A DNA stretch of 64,000 nt from Synechococcus sp. UW140. GTDB taxonomy: Bacteria > Cyanobacteriota > Cyanobacteriia > PCC-6307 > Cyanobiaceae. How positions within the stretch are numbered: the first letter of the stretch is position 1; every line of letters begins with the position of its first letter. Location of the stretch: the NCBI RefSeq assembly GCF_900474295.1, contig NZ_UCOB01000031.1:1-64000 (forward strand), in the 5' to 3' direction. Both the position numbers and the translations under genes were made by a program. The notes below the pieces were generated by a model. It had not been told where the DNA came from and searched no databases. It saw only the letters and a list, made by a program, of their open reading frames with translations. Shown here one piece after another: positions 1-7,936 of this stretch.

Positions 1-52
1 CGAGGACGTCGAACCATCCCCGCTGAGGCGCGCGTCCTACAGCGATCGTCAT
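1..52 (-). CDS. psbD: Photosystem II D2 protein, 5' end only
   Basis: The minus strand read from position 52 begins ATG and encodes MTIAVGRAPQRGWFDVL, the very conserved N-terminus of the photosystem II reaction-centre protein D2. Only 17 codons lie inside the window. D2 pairs with D1 in the thylakoid membrane and binds the primary donor chlorophylls, pheophytin and plastoquinone QA. The gene diverges from ycf4; the roughly 230 bases between them (53-282) should hold both promoters, but I could not pick out a convincing -10/-35 pair. The call rests on the peptide match recalled from known D2 proteins. Confidence 0.9.
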   Translation of the reverse strand, partial: MTIAVGRAPQRGWFDVL

Positions 53-282
53 GAGTAGTGAACGGGTGCGGTTTCCCGCAGGCTGTGGGATACCCGGCGA
101 CCTTAACAATTTCAGCGTGACCCGCGGGGCTGTTTGGCATCAGCTGAAATCCGTTGTATCGAAACGCGTTTTTCGAGTTTCTTCGGATTTCCTCGCTTCA
201 AGGTTTCTGTCCTCTCACCTGACCCTGCTGGGATCAGCTTGATCCCCTTGCGGGTCACAATGGGCGCTCCCCAGGGGCATCC

Positions 283-819
283 ATGTCTGCCGATCTGCTC
301 GAACAACCGGTTCTCGGTTCCCGCCGACTCTCCAACGTGCTGGTGGCTCTGATGGTGAGCATCGGAGGCATCGGCTTTCTGATGGCTTCTCTCTCCAGTT
401 ATCTCGGTAGGGATCTGCTGCCCCTCGGTCATCCTGCAGCCCTGATTTTTGTGCCTCAGGGTCTCGTCATGGGTCTCTACAGCGTGGCCGCTGCCTTGTT
501 GGCAACGTATCTCTGGTCGGTCATTGCCATTGACGTGGGTTCAGGCAGTAACCGGTTTGATCGTGAGGCAGGGGTGGTCACCATTTCCCGTCGCGGCTTT
601 CGCAAGCCATTCAGTGTGGAGATTCCTCTCAAGGATGTGAAGGCCGTGAAGGTGGAGGTTCGGGATGGTCTGAATCCCCGGCGGCGCATCTCCCTGCGTG
701 TGCAGGGTCGTCGCGACATGCCGCTGACGCGGGTTGGTGAGCCTCTCCCCCTGGCACAGCTTGAGCAGGACGGCGCTGAGCTAGCCCGTTTCTTGGGCGT
801 CAACCTTGAGGGGCTTTGA
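283..819 (+). CDS. ycf4: Photosystem I assembly protein Ycf4
   Basis: A 178-residue thylakoid membrane protein of normal Ycf4 length. Two hydrophobic segments (about residues 16-41 and 53-83) form the N-terminal hairpin. They are followed by a soluble domain with the family pattern [19 protein letters not shown] and a basic [13 protein letters not shown] stretch. Ycf4 helps assemble photosystem I on the stromal/cytoplasmic side and is useful but often not essential in cyanobacteria. The stop codon nearly touches the next gene (ATG at 825), so the two are probably co-transcribed. Divergence from psbD is common cyanobacterial gene order. Confidence 0.93.
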   Translation: MSADLLEQPVLGSRRLSNVLVALMVSIGGIGFLMASLSSYLGRDLLPLGHPAALIFVPQGLVMGLYSVAAALLATYLWSVIAIDVGSGSNRFDREAGVVTISRRGFRKPFSVEIPLKDVKAVKVEVRDGLNPRRRISLRVQGRRDMPLTRVGEPLPLAQLEQDGAELARFLGVNLEGL

Positions 820-824
820 TTGTG

Positions 825-1517
825 ATGGCGCGTCGTTCCCTCTGGGCCAGCTGTCTGGCAACCCTCCTTTGTCTGCCTTTGTTGGTGGGTTGCAACCCTG
901 CAACCAATGCGTCTGTTCCGATTGGTTGTGCTCAGGCCAGTAGTCCCTGCCTCAAGGGCAAGGCCACTGTGCTGCTGACCACCAGTCGTGGTGAGATCAC
1001 TCTCGAACTGGATGGTGATGCGGCTCCGGTAACCGCGGGTAATTTCGTCGACCTCGTCCGACGCGGTGTTTACAACGGAACCGTCTTCCATCGGGTTGTG
1101 CGTGAACCGGTGCCGTTCGTTGTCCAGGGTGGAGACCCTGCGTCCAAAGACCCGAACACAGCCAAGGCTGCCTACGGCAGCGGCAGTTTTATTGATCCGG
1201 CCAGCGGTCAAGCCCGATACATCCCTCTTGAAGTCAAATTCAAAAAGGAAGACCAACCCCGTTATGGACGGGTGACCAGCAATCCCAGTGATCTCTTACA
1301 GATTGAACTGGCTCACGACCGCGGTGCACTGGCGATGGCCCGCTCGCAGGCACCGGATTCCGCCAGCGCTCAGTTCTACATCGCTCTGAGGCCTCTGCCT
1401 GAGCTCGATGGTCGCTACGCCGTTTTCGGACGGGTGGTGCAAGGGATGGAGGTTGTTGATGCCATCCAGGCCGATGACCGCATCACCAAGGCGGCCCTGC
1501 TGACACCCACGCCTTGA
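825..1517 (+). CDS. Cyclophilin-type peptidyl-prolyl isomerase, lipoprotein
   Basis: A 230-residue protein from the ATG at 825; a TTG at 816 would overlap the ycf4 stop and is less likely. A hydrophobic signal ends in a lipobox (LLVGC, Cys23), so the mature protein should be lipid-anchored in the periplasm or thylakoid lumen. The cyclophilin fold follows: VTAGNFVDLVRRGVYNGTVFHRV, then FVVQGGDP, and later ALAMARSQ and SASAQFYIAL. These segments carry the substrate-binding and catalytic Arg/Phe/Gln residues of the family. It catalyses proline cis-trans isomerisation to assist protein folding. It lies directly after ycf4, so a role in folding lumenal photosynthetic proteins is possible but inferred. 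Confidence 0.87.
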   Translation: MARRSLWASCLATLLCLPLLVGCNPATNASVPIGCAQASSPCLKGKATVLLTTSRGEITLELDGDAAPVTAGNFVDLVRRGVYNGTVFHRVVREPVPFVVQGGDPASKDPNTAKAAYGSGSFIDPASGQARYIPLEVKFKKEDQPRYGRVTSNPSDLLQIELAHDRGALAMARSQAPDSASAQFYIALRPLPELDGRYAVFGRVVQGMEVVDAIQADDRITKAALLTPTP

Positions 1518-1527
1518 GCTTGCTGCG

Positions 1528-1547
1528 GCTGTCGCCACAGCGACAGC
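1528..1547. terminator. Inverted repeat between converging genes
   Basis: A perfect 8-bp stem (GCTGTCGC / GCGACAGC) with a 4-base CACA loop lies between the converging cyclophilin and ilvH genes. There is no T-run on either side, so it may be a bidirectional or factor-assisted terminator, or simply a 3'-end stabilising hairpin. Confidence 0.45.
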
Positions 1548-1562
1548 GGCCAGGGCATTGGC

Positions 1563-2093
1563 TCAGGCGGGAACACGCCCACCCGTGATCGCCGCCTTCA
1601 GCAGTTCGGTGTTCACTCCGGAAGCCCGTTCCAGGGCCACCTTGCCGGTGCGAGCGATTTCGAGAATGCCATAGGGCGCCATCAGTCGCTCCAGAGCCAC
1701 AAGCTTGCCTGGGTCACCCACCACCTCAAGGGTGAGGGCGTCATCTGCCACGTCCACCACCTTGGCCCGGAAGACCTGCACCAGTTCCAAGATGGCGCTG
1801 CGCTGGTCGGGCGGTGCTGCCACTTTGAGAAGCATCAGCTCCCTTTCCACCGCTGGGATCTGCGAGAGGTCCAGCACCTGCAGCACATTCACCAGCTTGT
1901 CGAGCTGTTTGGTCATCTGCTGAAGGGTGTTTTCGTCCCCTTCCACCACCATGGTGAGTCGCGAACGCCCCTCAGCCTCGGCCGGACCGACCGCCAGGCT
2001 GTCGATGTTGAAGCCACGACGGGCGAACAGACCGGCGATGCGGCTAAGGGCGCCGGATTCATCCTCCACCAGCACGGACAGGGTGTGCTTCAT
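1563..2093 (-). CDS. ilvH: Acetolactate synthase small (regulatory) subunit
   Basis: A 176-residue protein, the normal size for IlvH. The N-terminal ACT domain is clear ([20 protein letters not shown], then FNIDSLAVG). The C-terminal half has the typical segments [10 protein letters not shown] and [15 protein letters not shown]-like (here [15 protein letters not shown]). It binds the catalytic IlvB subunit and gives valine feedback control to the first common step of branched-chain amino acid synthesis. The start codon overlaps the stop of the upstream hydrolase gene by 4 bases (ATGA), so translation is probably coupled. leuA, further down the same pathway, is at 57.8 kb in this window. Confidence 0.93.
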   Translation of the reverse strand: MKHTLSVLVEDESGALSRIAGLFARRGFNIDSLAVGPAEAEGRSRLTMVVEGDENTLQQMTKQLDKLVNVLQVLDLSQIPAVERELMLLKVAAPPDQRSAILELVQVFRAKVVDVADDALTLEVVGDPGKLVALERLMAPYGILEIARTGKVALERASGVNTELLKAAITGGRVPA

Positions 2094-3100
2094 TCCCCTC
2101 GTTTCGTTTGCAGCGGACGTGTGCTCTCCAAGTTACGGTCCAGCCAGCTCAGCAAGGCCTGATGAAAGGCATCAGGTGTTTCGTCATGGGGGCAATGGCC
2201 GCTGTTGTCGATCACCTCCAAGTTCAGCCAGGGATATTGCTTCAGCAGTTGTTCTCCGATCACTAGAGGGACAAAACGATCCTCCCGGCCCCAGACCAGC
2301 AGCACTGGAATGGCCTCCGGACTGGAGGCGAGGCGTTCGATTAGAGCCGGAGCGGTGGCCCCACGCGGTCGGAGGGCCATGCCGATGCTCATCGCCCGGA
2401 GGGCACGGGCGGCCGTGGGACGCCGTGCTGGAGCGGCCACCAGTTGATGCAGCTCACGGTCGGTACGGATTGAGCGGTGATAGGCACCCTGAAGGCCAAG
2501 GCGGATCAGTGCAGTCCGGCTAATCAGCGGGATCAGCACTTCCAGAGGTAGCAGTCGCATCGCCATCACAACGAAGGGCTTTCTCAGCCGGCGCCAGAAG
2601 CGAGATCTGCGGAGTGGCAGTGGTTGCATCAGGGCTGGATCCGGTAGCGGGGCAGCGACGACGGCGGCCACCAGGTCGGGGCGGAGGACTGCTGTGGTGA
2701 GGGCTGTTAGCCCTCCAAGAGAATTGCCGACCAGCACCGCCTGCCTGGTGGCATCGGCCCCTACCACCTGTTCGAGAAAGGCGCTGAGCTGTCTGGCCCA
2801 GAGGCGGTTGTCGAGAGGTCTGCGATGGTTGTGGCCTGGTTGTTCGGAGCGTCCGAATCCGATCAGATCAAGCCCATACACCCGGTACCCCGCCTCAGCG
2901 AGGTGGAGTGCGTTGTGCCGCCAGTGGTCGCTGCTGGCACCGAATCCATGCAGCAGCACTAGTGGTCGACCCTGCCTAGGGCCGTGCACGCGCCAGTGAC
3001 TTTGCATGCCCTGCCACTGCCAACGTGCGCTTTCCCCCCAGTCGGTTTGGCGCACCACCCCCTGCCCGGCAGTCTGGAGAGCGGTTGCATCCACAGGCAT
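2090..3100 (-). CDS. Alpha/beta-fold hydrolase
   Basis: A 336-residue protein from the ATG at 3100; a GTG at 3121 is a longer alternative. The alpha/beta hydrolase fold is plain: [14 protein letters not shown] (oxyanion region), [13 protein letters not shown] (nucleophile elbow with Ser), [12 protein letters not shown] (acid) and NSGHCPHDE (His). The substrate is unknown; the family includes esterases, haloperoxidase-like enzymes and pheophytinase-like proteins of cyanobacteria. It overlaps ilvH downstream by 4 bases. Its 5' end overlaps, antisense, the uncertain 5' end of trm1. Confidence 0.8.
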   Translation of the reverse strand: MPVDATALQTAGQGVVRQTDWGESARWQWQGMQSHWRVHGPRQGRPLVLLHGFGASSDHWRHNALHLAEAGYRVYGLDLIGFGRSEQPGHNHRRPLDNRLWARQLSAFLEQVVGADATRQAVLVGNSLGGLTALTTAVLRPDLVAAVVAAPLPDPALMQPLPLRRSRFWRRLRKPFVVMAMRLLPLEVLIPLISRTALIRLGLQGAYHRSIRTDRELHQLVAAPARRPTAARALRAMSIGMALRPRGATAPALIERLASSPEAIPVLLVWGREDRFVPLVIGEQLLKQYPWLNLEVIDNSGHCPHDETPDAFHQALLSWLDRNLESTRPLQTKRGE

Positions 3101-4279
3101 CTGAGCCACGACACATCTCACTATCGCGAAGGTGCTGCCCAGCTGGAGCTTGGCGACGGCTTCTTCCGGCCGGAGTCCAGACCTTCTCGGGATCTCTCCG
3201 TGCTGATGGCGGCTTGGCAGTTGCGGCAGCGCGGAGAGAGTCCCTGTCGATGGCTGGATCTGATGGCGGGTTGCGGGATCCGATCCGTGCGCTGGGGGCT
3301 AGAAGCGCTGCCAGCGATCCGCACCTCATCAGCGGTCACGCTCACCGTCAACGATGCCGATGCTGCACGCCAGCTCCAGCTGCAGCGCAACCTGGCTCCA
3401 CTTCGGTCAGCGCGTCTCACCCTCGCCTGTCATCAGGAGCCGGCGGAGGTGCTGTTGCGTCGTGCCTATCTCGATCAGCATCATTTCGACCTCATCGATT
3501 TGGATGCCTTTGGCTGTCCGAATGGGCTGCTGCAGGCCAGCTTGCAAGCGCTTGCGTTCGATGGGGTGCTGCTTCTAGCCAGTACGGACGGCCGCTCGCC
3601 CACTGGTCATGACAGGGTTGCTGCGGTTCGTAAGTTCGCTGCAGCGGCGCGGACCCATCCGGCCAGTTGGGAAGTGGCCCTGCGCTTGCAACTGGCTGTG
3701 CTGGCGCGGGAAGCCTGGATGCTGGGCCGTGGTCTAGAGCCCCTGGCTTGTTTCAGTGATGGCCGCACCTTTCGATTGGCGGTGCGGATGCGGCGACGGC
3801 TGGCCGACGGGGAGGAGCAGCAGCTGGGATTGCTTGCCCGTTGTGAGCGATGTGGGGCCCAGGCGATGCAGCCACTGTTGAGGCTGCAGGGTTGGCCGTC
3901 TTGTGCTTGCGAGGGCAGCCAGGGGCGTTGGGCTGTGACGGGACCCCTCTGGCTGGGGCCGTTGCAATCGCCTGCTGTGATCAGCGAGCTACTGGAGCTC
4001 GCTGATGCTCTGGAGCACACGTTGGCGAAGCCAGGGCGTCGTCTGCTCCAACGTTTGCAGGCCGACCCGGGCTTGCCTGTGTGTTGTTGGTCGACGGCTG
4101 AACTAGCCCGACGACTCCAGCTCCAGGGGCCTCCCTCTCTCATCGATCTGGTCGGGGCATTGCAAGCGTCTGGGTATCAGGCCTGCGCCAGCGGGGTGAT
4201 GGCCGGACAGCTCCGTACAGATGCTCCTCTCGACAGCTTGTTGCAGGTTTGCCGCCATCTCGGCCGTAAGGATCGTTAA
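3047..4279 (+). CDS. trm1: tRNA (guanine26-N2)-dimethyltransferase Trm1
   Basis: The protein matches Trm1: [30 protein letters not shown] near the N-terminus, a SAM-binding loop [13 protein letters not shown], and [10 protein letters not shown] as the motif IV region. A C-terminal part with paired cysteines (CERCGAQ, then CACEG) suggests a zinc site. It methylates G26 or G27 of tRNA. Trm1 is unusual in bacteria outside cyanobacteria and Aquifex. The start is unsure: no ATG lies upstream of the conserved block. Candidates are TTG 3047 (used here) and GTG 2984, both of which run antisense over the first codons of the divergent hydrolase. Confidence 0.85.
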   Translation: MAHHPLPGSLESGCIHRHLSHDTSHYREGAAQLELGDGFFRPESRPSRDLSVLMAAWQLRQRGESPCRWLDLMAGCGIRSVRWGLEALPAIRTSSAVTLTVNDADAARQLQLQRNLAPLRSARLTLACHQEPAEVLLRRAYLDQHHFDLIDLDAFGCPNGLLQASLQALAFDGVLLLASTDGRSPTGHDRVAAVRKFAAAARTHPASWEVALRLQLAVLAREAWMLGRGLEPLACFSDGRTFRLAVRMRRRLADGEEQQLGLLARCERCGAQAMQPLLRLQGWPSCACEGSQGRWAVTGPLWLGPLQSPAVISELLELADALEHTLAKPGRRLLQRLQADPGLPVCCWSTAELARRLQLQGPPSLIDLVGALQASGYQACASGVMAGQLRTDAPLDSLLQVCRHLGRKDR

Positions 4280-4307
4280 ATGGGTGTTGAAACGATTTGC
4301 CCCCACC

Positions 4308-4406
4308 ATGGCCGCGGAGATTTTTGGAACTGCTGCAATCTTTTGGGTTCTGATCCCCGTTGGTCTTGTGGGCGGAGCCTTGCTGCTCAAGCTCCAGGGT
4401 GACTGA
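4308..4406 (+). CDS. petM: Cytochrome b6f complex subunit 7, PetM
   Basis: A 32-residue single-span membrane protein starting at the ATG at 4308: [20 protein letters not shown], then a glycine-rich hydrophobic stretch ending KLQGD. Size and sequence match PetM, the small subunit on the edge of the b6f dimer, which transfers electrons between plastoquinol and plastocyanin or cytochrome c6. An in-frame open frame extends upstream to 4221, but the extension does not look like PetM. It sits 28 bases after trm1. Confidence 0.92.
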   Translation: MAAEIFGTAAIFWVLIPVGLVGGALLLKLQGD

Positions 4407-4467
4407 CGCCAAGCTCCCGATCAGCAAGTCATCCCTTTAGGCTCCTGCACTTGTGCGAGCGAACCCT

Positions 4468-5430
4468 ATGCAGGTTCTGGTGGTTGGAGCAACTGGCACC
4501 CTTGGAAGGCAAATTGCCCGCCAGGCCCTGGATGCAGGCCATCAGGTTCGCTGCATGGTGCGAACACCCCGCAAAGCATCCTTCCTCCAGGAGTGGGGTT
4601 GCGAGCTCACCCGCGGTGACCTGCTCGAGCCCGCCAGCCTCGATTACGCCCTCGAGGATATGGATGCGGTGATTGACGCTGCCACCAGTCGACCGGACGA
4701 CCCTCGCAGCGTTTACGAGACGGACTGGAACGGCAAGCTCAACCTGTTCCGAGCCTGTGAGAAGGCTGGGGTTCAGCGTTTGGTCTTTCTCTCTTTGCTG
4801 GCTGCAGAGAAGCACCGTCAGGTGCCCTTGATGGACATCAAATACTGCACTGAGAGGCTCTTGGAGGAATCAGAGCTCGACTACACGATCCTGCAGGGCG
4901 CAGCCTTTATGCAGGGTGTGATCGGTCAGTTCGCCATTCCCGTGCTCGAAAGTCAGACCGTGTGGGTGAGTGGCAGTCCTACCGCGATCGCCTATATGAA
5001 CACCCAGGATGTGGCGCGATTCGCCGTGGCTGCGTTGGAGCGTCCTGAAACCGTGCGCTGCAGCTTCCCTGTGGTCGGTCCAAAAGCCTGGAATACCGGT
5101 GAAGTGGTACAGCTGTGTGAGCTTTACAGCGGAAAGTCGGCTCGGGTTTTTCGGGTGCCGCCGGCTTTGATCCAGTTGCTGCAAGCCGTCTGCAATTTCT
5201 TCGAGTCGGCTGTGAATGTGGCAGAGCGTCTTGCGTTTGTAGAGGTGACTGGTGGCACGGAGGGGCTCGATGCGCCGATGGAGGCCAGCTATGGCGCTTT
5301 TGGGCTCGAGGCTTCGGAAACGACCGCGTTGGAGGACTACATCCGTGAGTACTACGAGACGATTCTCAAGCGACTGAAGGCGATGGAGGCTGATCTCGAT
5401 AAAGACGCCAAGAAGAAGCTGCCCTTCTGA
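4468..5430 (+). CDS. ycf39: Ycf39-like NAD(P)-binding protein (atypical SDR)
   Basis: A 320-residue protein from the ATG at 4468; a GTG at 4453 adds five residues. The N-terminal Rossmann motif is VVGATGTLGRQIARQAL, followed by DYALEDMDAVIDAATSRPDD and FLSLLAAEKH, typical of the atypical SDR/NmrA group. Ycf39 works with high-light-inducible proteins and chlorophyll synthase to deliver chlorophyll to newly made D1 during photosystem II assembly. Marine Synechococcus can carry more than one paralogue, so orthology is likely but not proven. It lies 61 bases after petM on the same strand. Confidence 0.85.
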   Translation: MQVLVVGATGTLGRQIARQALDAGHQVRCMVRTPRKASFLQEWGCELTRGDLLEPASLDYALEDMDAVIDAATSRPDDPRSVYETDWNGKLNLFRACEKAGVQRLVFLSLLAAEKHRQVPLMDIKYCTERLLEESELDYTILQGAAFMQGVIGQFAIPVLESQTVWVSGSPTAIAYMNTQDVARFAVAALERPETVRCSFPVVGPKAWNTGEVVQLCELYSGKSARVFRVPPALIQLLQAVCNFFESAVNVAERLAFVEVTGGTEGLDAPMEASYGAFGLEASETTALEDYIREYYETILKRLKAMEADLDKDAKKKLPF

Positions 5431-5593
5431 TCGCAGCCATGAGCATGACGTCTGTTGGCTTGGCGTCAATTCAAGTCAGAGCTCTAGTCGCTAGCGCAGC
5501 AAGACCCGCGAGCAACCGTCGCTACTCCCACCTGTAGTGCAGATGTACTGATTCTTCGGTAAGGTGGCCGGGTCTCCTGCGTCGTCGTTTGCG

Positions 5594-5809
5594 ATGTCCG
5601 TCGCTCAAATCAAGAATCTGCAGCGTCGCCTCGACAACCTCAACCGTGAGGCGGAGGCCGAGCTGACCCGATCCTGTGGTCATGAGCTCTGGCGCACGCT
5701 CGGTTTCGATGCCTTTGATGGGCTCGAAGATGCGGACCGCAGGGCCACTGCCAACTACTACTACGGCCAGTGGCAGACCGTTCGCGAGCTCCAGGATGTC
5801 TTGGGGTGA
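5594..5809 (+). CDS. Conserved hypothetical protein, 71 residues
   Basis: A small, charged, soluble protein starting at ATG 5594 (a GTG at 5564 would add ten poor residues). It begins MSVAQIKNLQRRLDNLNREAEAE, a probable alpha-helix or coiled coil, and ends with a tyrosine-rich ATANYYYGQWQTVREL segment. I do not recognise a characterised family; it resembles small conserved proteins of picocyanobacteria. No signal peptide or membrane span is seen. It stands alone between ycf39 and arsM. Confidence 0.7.
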   Translation: MSVAQIKNLQRRLDNLNREAEAELTRSCGHELWRTLGFDAFDGLEDADRRATANYYYGQWQTVRELQDVLG

Positions 5810-5874
5810 ACCCGAAGGCGTCGCTTGAAAGCTTCGCCTGCTTGGATAGGTGCCGAATTGATCAACTTGGCTTG

Positions 5875-6672
5875 ATGAGTAGCTGCTGTGGCCCTGCGAC
5901 GCCTCTGGATCAGACCAGTGCCGTTGAAGCCCGCTATGGCGCCGCAGCCCAAGAGCAGGAATCCTGCCTTTGTACGCCTGTCGCCTTTGACCCCAAGTGG
6001 TTGAAGGTCATCCCCACTGAGGTGGTTGAGCGTGATTACGGCTGTGGTGATCCCACTCGCTGGGTTGCGTCTGGTGACACTGTGCTCGACCTCGGCAGTG
6101 GCAGTGGCAAGAACGCTTTGATCTGTGCCCAGGTGGTGGGCGCAGAGGGTGCCGTGATCGGCGTGGATCGCAATCGCGACATGTTGGGGCTCTCCCGTCG
6201 TGCGGCCGCTGTGGTGGCGGAGCGCATCGGCTTCAGCAACGTCAGCTTTCTGGAGGGCGCGATTGAGGCCCTTGATGCACCAGGGCTGGATGGTGCTGCG
6301 TTGATCGCCGATGCGAGCGTGGATCTGGTGCTCAGCAATTGTGTGCTCAATCTGGTCAACCCTTCTGCCCGTCAGCGCCTGCTCAACAACATCCGCAGGG
6401 TGCTTCGGCCTGAGGGCCGGGTTGCGATCAGCGATATCGTCTGTGATCGCCCCGTTCCTCTCGCCCTGCAGCAGGACCCTGAGTTGTGGAGCGGTTGTAT
6501 CAGCGGGGCCTGGGAGGAGCAGGCGTTTCTCAACGACTTCAAGTCACTGGGATTCGAAGCTGTTTCCTATGCCGACCGGTCTGAGCAGCCATGGAAAGTG
6601 GTGGAAGGCATTGAATTCCGTGCCGTCACCCTCGTTGGTGCCTTGCCGGGTTCGGGGCGCTCCTGCTGCTGA
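5875..6672 (+). CDS. arsM: Arsenite S-adenosylmethionine methyltransferase (ArsM-like)
   Basis: A 265-residue SAM methyltransferase from the ATG at 5875. Motif I is LDLGSGSGKN (residues 71-80). Three cysteines sit where the ArsM catalytic cysteines are expected: Cys57 in DYGCG, Cys156 in SNCVLNL and Cys208 in GCISGA; Cys31 or Cys33 may be the fourth. ArsM converts arsenite to methylated arsenicals in the cytoplasm. The protein also has SCCG at residues 3-6 and ends in a Cys-Cys pair, possible extra As(III) sites (inference). No arsR or arsB gene is nearby. Its 3' end overlaps the converging pseudouridine synthase gene by 47 bases. Confidence 0.75.
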   Translation: MSSCCGPATPLDQTSAVEARYGAAAQEQESCLCTPVAFDPKWLKVIPTEVVERDYGCGDPTRWVASGDTVLDLGSGSGKNALICAQVVGAEGAVIGVDRNRDMLGLSRRAAAVVAERIGFSNVSFLEGAIEALDAPGLDGAALIADASVDLVLSNCVLNLVNPSARQRLLNNIRRVLRPEGRVAISDIVCDRPVPLALQQDPELWSGCISGAWEEQAFLNDFKSLGFEAVSYADRSEQPWKVVEGIEFRAVTLVGALPGSGRSCC

Positions 6673-7282
6673 GTAGGCGGTTGAGTCTCCTTGCCTCGTC
6701 GGGGCTGACTCGGCGCCACTGCCCTGGGGCCAGGCCCTCCAGGTTCAAGTTTGGTTGGCCATCCATCAGGTCGAGGCTGGTACGGATCAGTCGCAAGGTG
6801 GATAAGCCCACCGCCGCTGTCATCCTGCGCACCTGTCTGTTGCGACCTTCGCGGAGTGAGAGGGCAATCCAGCTGGTGGGGATCTTTGCTCGAAAACGGA
6901 TGGGGGGATTGCGCTCCGTCACCCCGAGACTCAGGGCTGGCTCCAGCAGTGCTGCCTTGGCGGGCAAGGTCATTGTTCCCTGAATGACCAGTCCGCGTTC
7001 CAGCTTCTGCAAATGCTCGTGTTTGGCTTCGCCTTCCACCTGGACCCAGTAGGACCGCCAGTGGCCGAAATGAGGGGAGGTGAGCCGATGCTGAAGACGG
7101 CCGTTGCTCGTGAGGAGCAGCAGGCCCTCGCTGTCAGCGTCGAGGCGGCCGGCGGCATACACATCAGGGATTGGAACCAGATCCGCTAGACAGCCCCAGC
7201 GGCAGTTGGGTTCTGGCGTGAACTGACTGAGAACGCCGTAGGGCTTGTGCAGGAGCAGGGTGGAGAGTTGTTCTGCCATCAC
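6626..7282 (-). CDS. RsuA/RluB/E/F-family pseudouridine synthase
   Basis: A 218-residue protein containing the family catalytic motif GRLDADSEGLLLL, with Asp48 as nucleophile, plus LHKPYGVLSQF and REGRNRQVRRM. It lacks an N-terminal S4 domain, as in RluE, which modifies a uridine of 23S rRNA. The rRNA target here is inferred from that architecture. ATG codons at 7282 and 7279 are adjacent and either could start it. The 3' end overlaps arsM on the other strand by 47 bases. Confidence 0.88.
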   Translation of the reverse strand: MMAEQLSTLLLHKPYGVLSQFTPEPNCRWGCLADLVPIPDVYAAGRLDADSEGLLLLTSNGRLQHRLTSPHFGHWRSYWVQVEGEAKHEHLQKLERGLVIQGTMTLPAKAALLEPALSLGVTERNPPIRFRAKIPTSWIALSLREGRNRQVRRMTAAVGLSTLRLIRTSLDLMDGQPNLNLEGLAPGQWRRVSPDEARRLNRLLSSRSAPNPARHQRG

Positions 7283-7400
7283 CGTGCACCGGCTTGATGT
7301 TGAGACATGGCCCGGGATGACGGAGAGGCAGGAGCCGGCTTCATCAACTGGCCTTGGGTGAGGCCATCCCGCTCACAATCCAGAGGGGGAGTCCATCACG

Positions 7401-7493
7401 CTAGGTAGAGCTTTGACGGGCCCGCCACAAGTTGACAACGCCGATCGAAATCAGCAGCAGTCCAAGATCAAGAGTGAGAGGCGGCAGAATCAT
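7401..7493 (-). CDS. Possible small single-span membrane protein, 30 residues
   Basis: On the minus strand an ATG at 7493 opens a 30-codon frame, MILPPLTLDLGLLLISIGVV then NLWRARQSST. It is one hydrophobic helix followed by a positive tail, the form of small thylakoid subunits of photosystem, b6f or NDH complexes. A GGAG sequence lies just ahead of the start. I could not match it to a named subunit. It is the only coding signal I see in the 7283-7596 gap. Confidence 0.4.
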   Translation of the reverse strand: MILPPLTLDLGLLLISIGVVNLWRARQSST

Positions 7494-7596
7494 TTGCTCC
7501 GATCAGCGACATGGACCCTAGAGACAAACAACCGTCCTGTGGTCGAGCAGGTCGCCACCTAAACTGTCCTCAACTACAGAGCTCAATCGCCGGCGC

Positions 7597-7866
7597 ATGA
7601 TCGAAACCTCGGGCGTGATTGAAAAGGAGCAGGGCAACGGGTTCTACCTCGTGACCCTCGAACAGCCCGCAGGTCACCAGTGTCTGTGCCGTGCTGCCGG
7701 CAAGCTCACGAAGTTCCGGATCAAACTGCTGGCTGGCGACAAGGTGCTGGTGGAGATCAGTCCCTACGACCTCACGCGCGGTCGGATTACCTATCGAGAG
7801 CGCAATGCCGGAGCCCCAGGTGGACGGCCGGGTGGAAACCGTCCAGGTGGCCCTCGCCGTCGCTGA
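7597..7866 (+). CDS. infA: Translation initiation factor IF-1 family protein (divergent)
   Basis: An 89-residue S1/OB-fold protein with the IF-1 signature AAGKLTKFRIKLLAGDKVLVEISPYD then LTRGRITYRER. Normal IF-1 is about 72 residues and has an ISGKIR motif; here that site reads AAGKLTKF, and a glycine/arginine/proline-rich tail (GGRPGGNRPGGPRRR) is added. This suggests an IF-1 paralogue or a related RNA-binding protein rather than the ribosomal-operon IF-1, which normally lies near rpmJ and secY (not seen here). Cytoplasmic and probably ribosome- or RNA-binding. Confidence 0.75.
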   Translation: MIETSGVIEKEQGNGFYLVTLEQPAGHQCLCRAAGKLTKFRIKLLAGDKVLVEISPYDLTRGRITYRERNAGAPGGRPGGNRPGGPRRR

Positions 7867-7936
7867 TCCAGGCTGAGCGAACTTGTGCCTCGCTTCCGGT
7901 CTGAAGCTGAAGTGTTTGATGGCGTTCTGGATCCGA

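Noticed and set aside
477-1256. 259-codon minus-strand frame
   Set aside because: It runs antisense over ycf4 and the cyclophilin, both of which have recognisable motifs; its own sequence is basic and motif-free.
5431-5593. Possible tRNA between ycf39 and the next gene
   Set aside because: No cloverleaf pairing or TTCGA-type loop could be found; no tRNA gene was found anywhere in the window.
7680-7904. 74-codon plus-strand frame
   Set aside because: A shadow of the IF-1-like gene in another frame.
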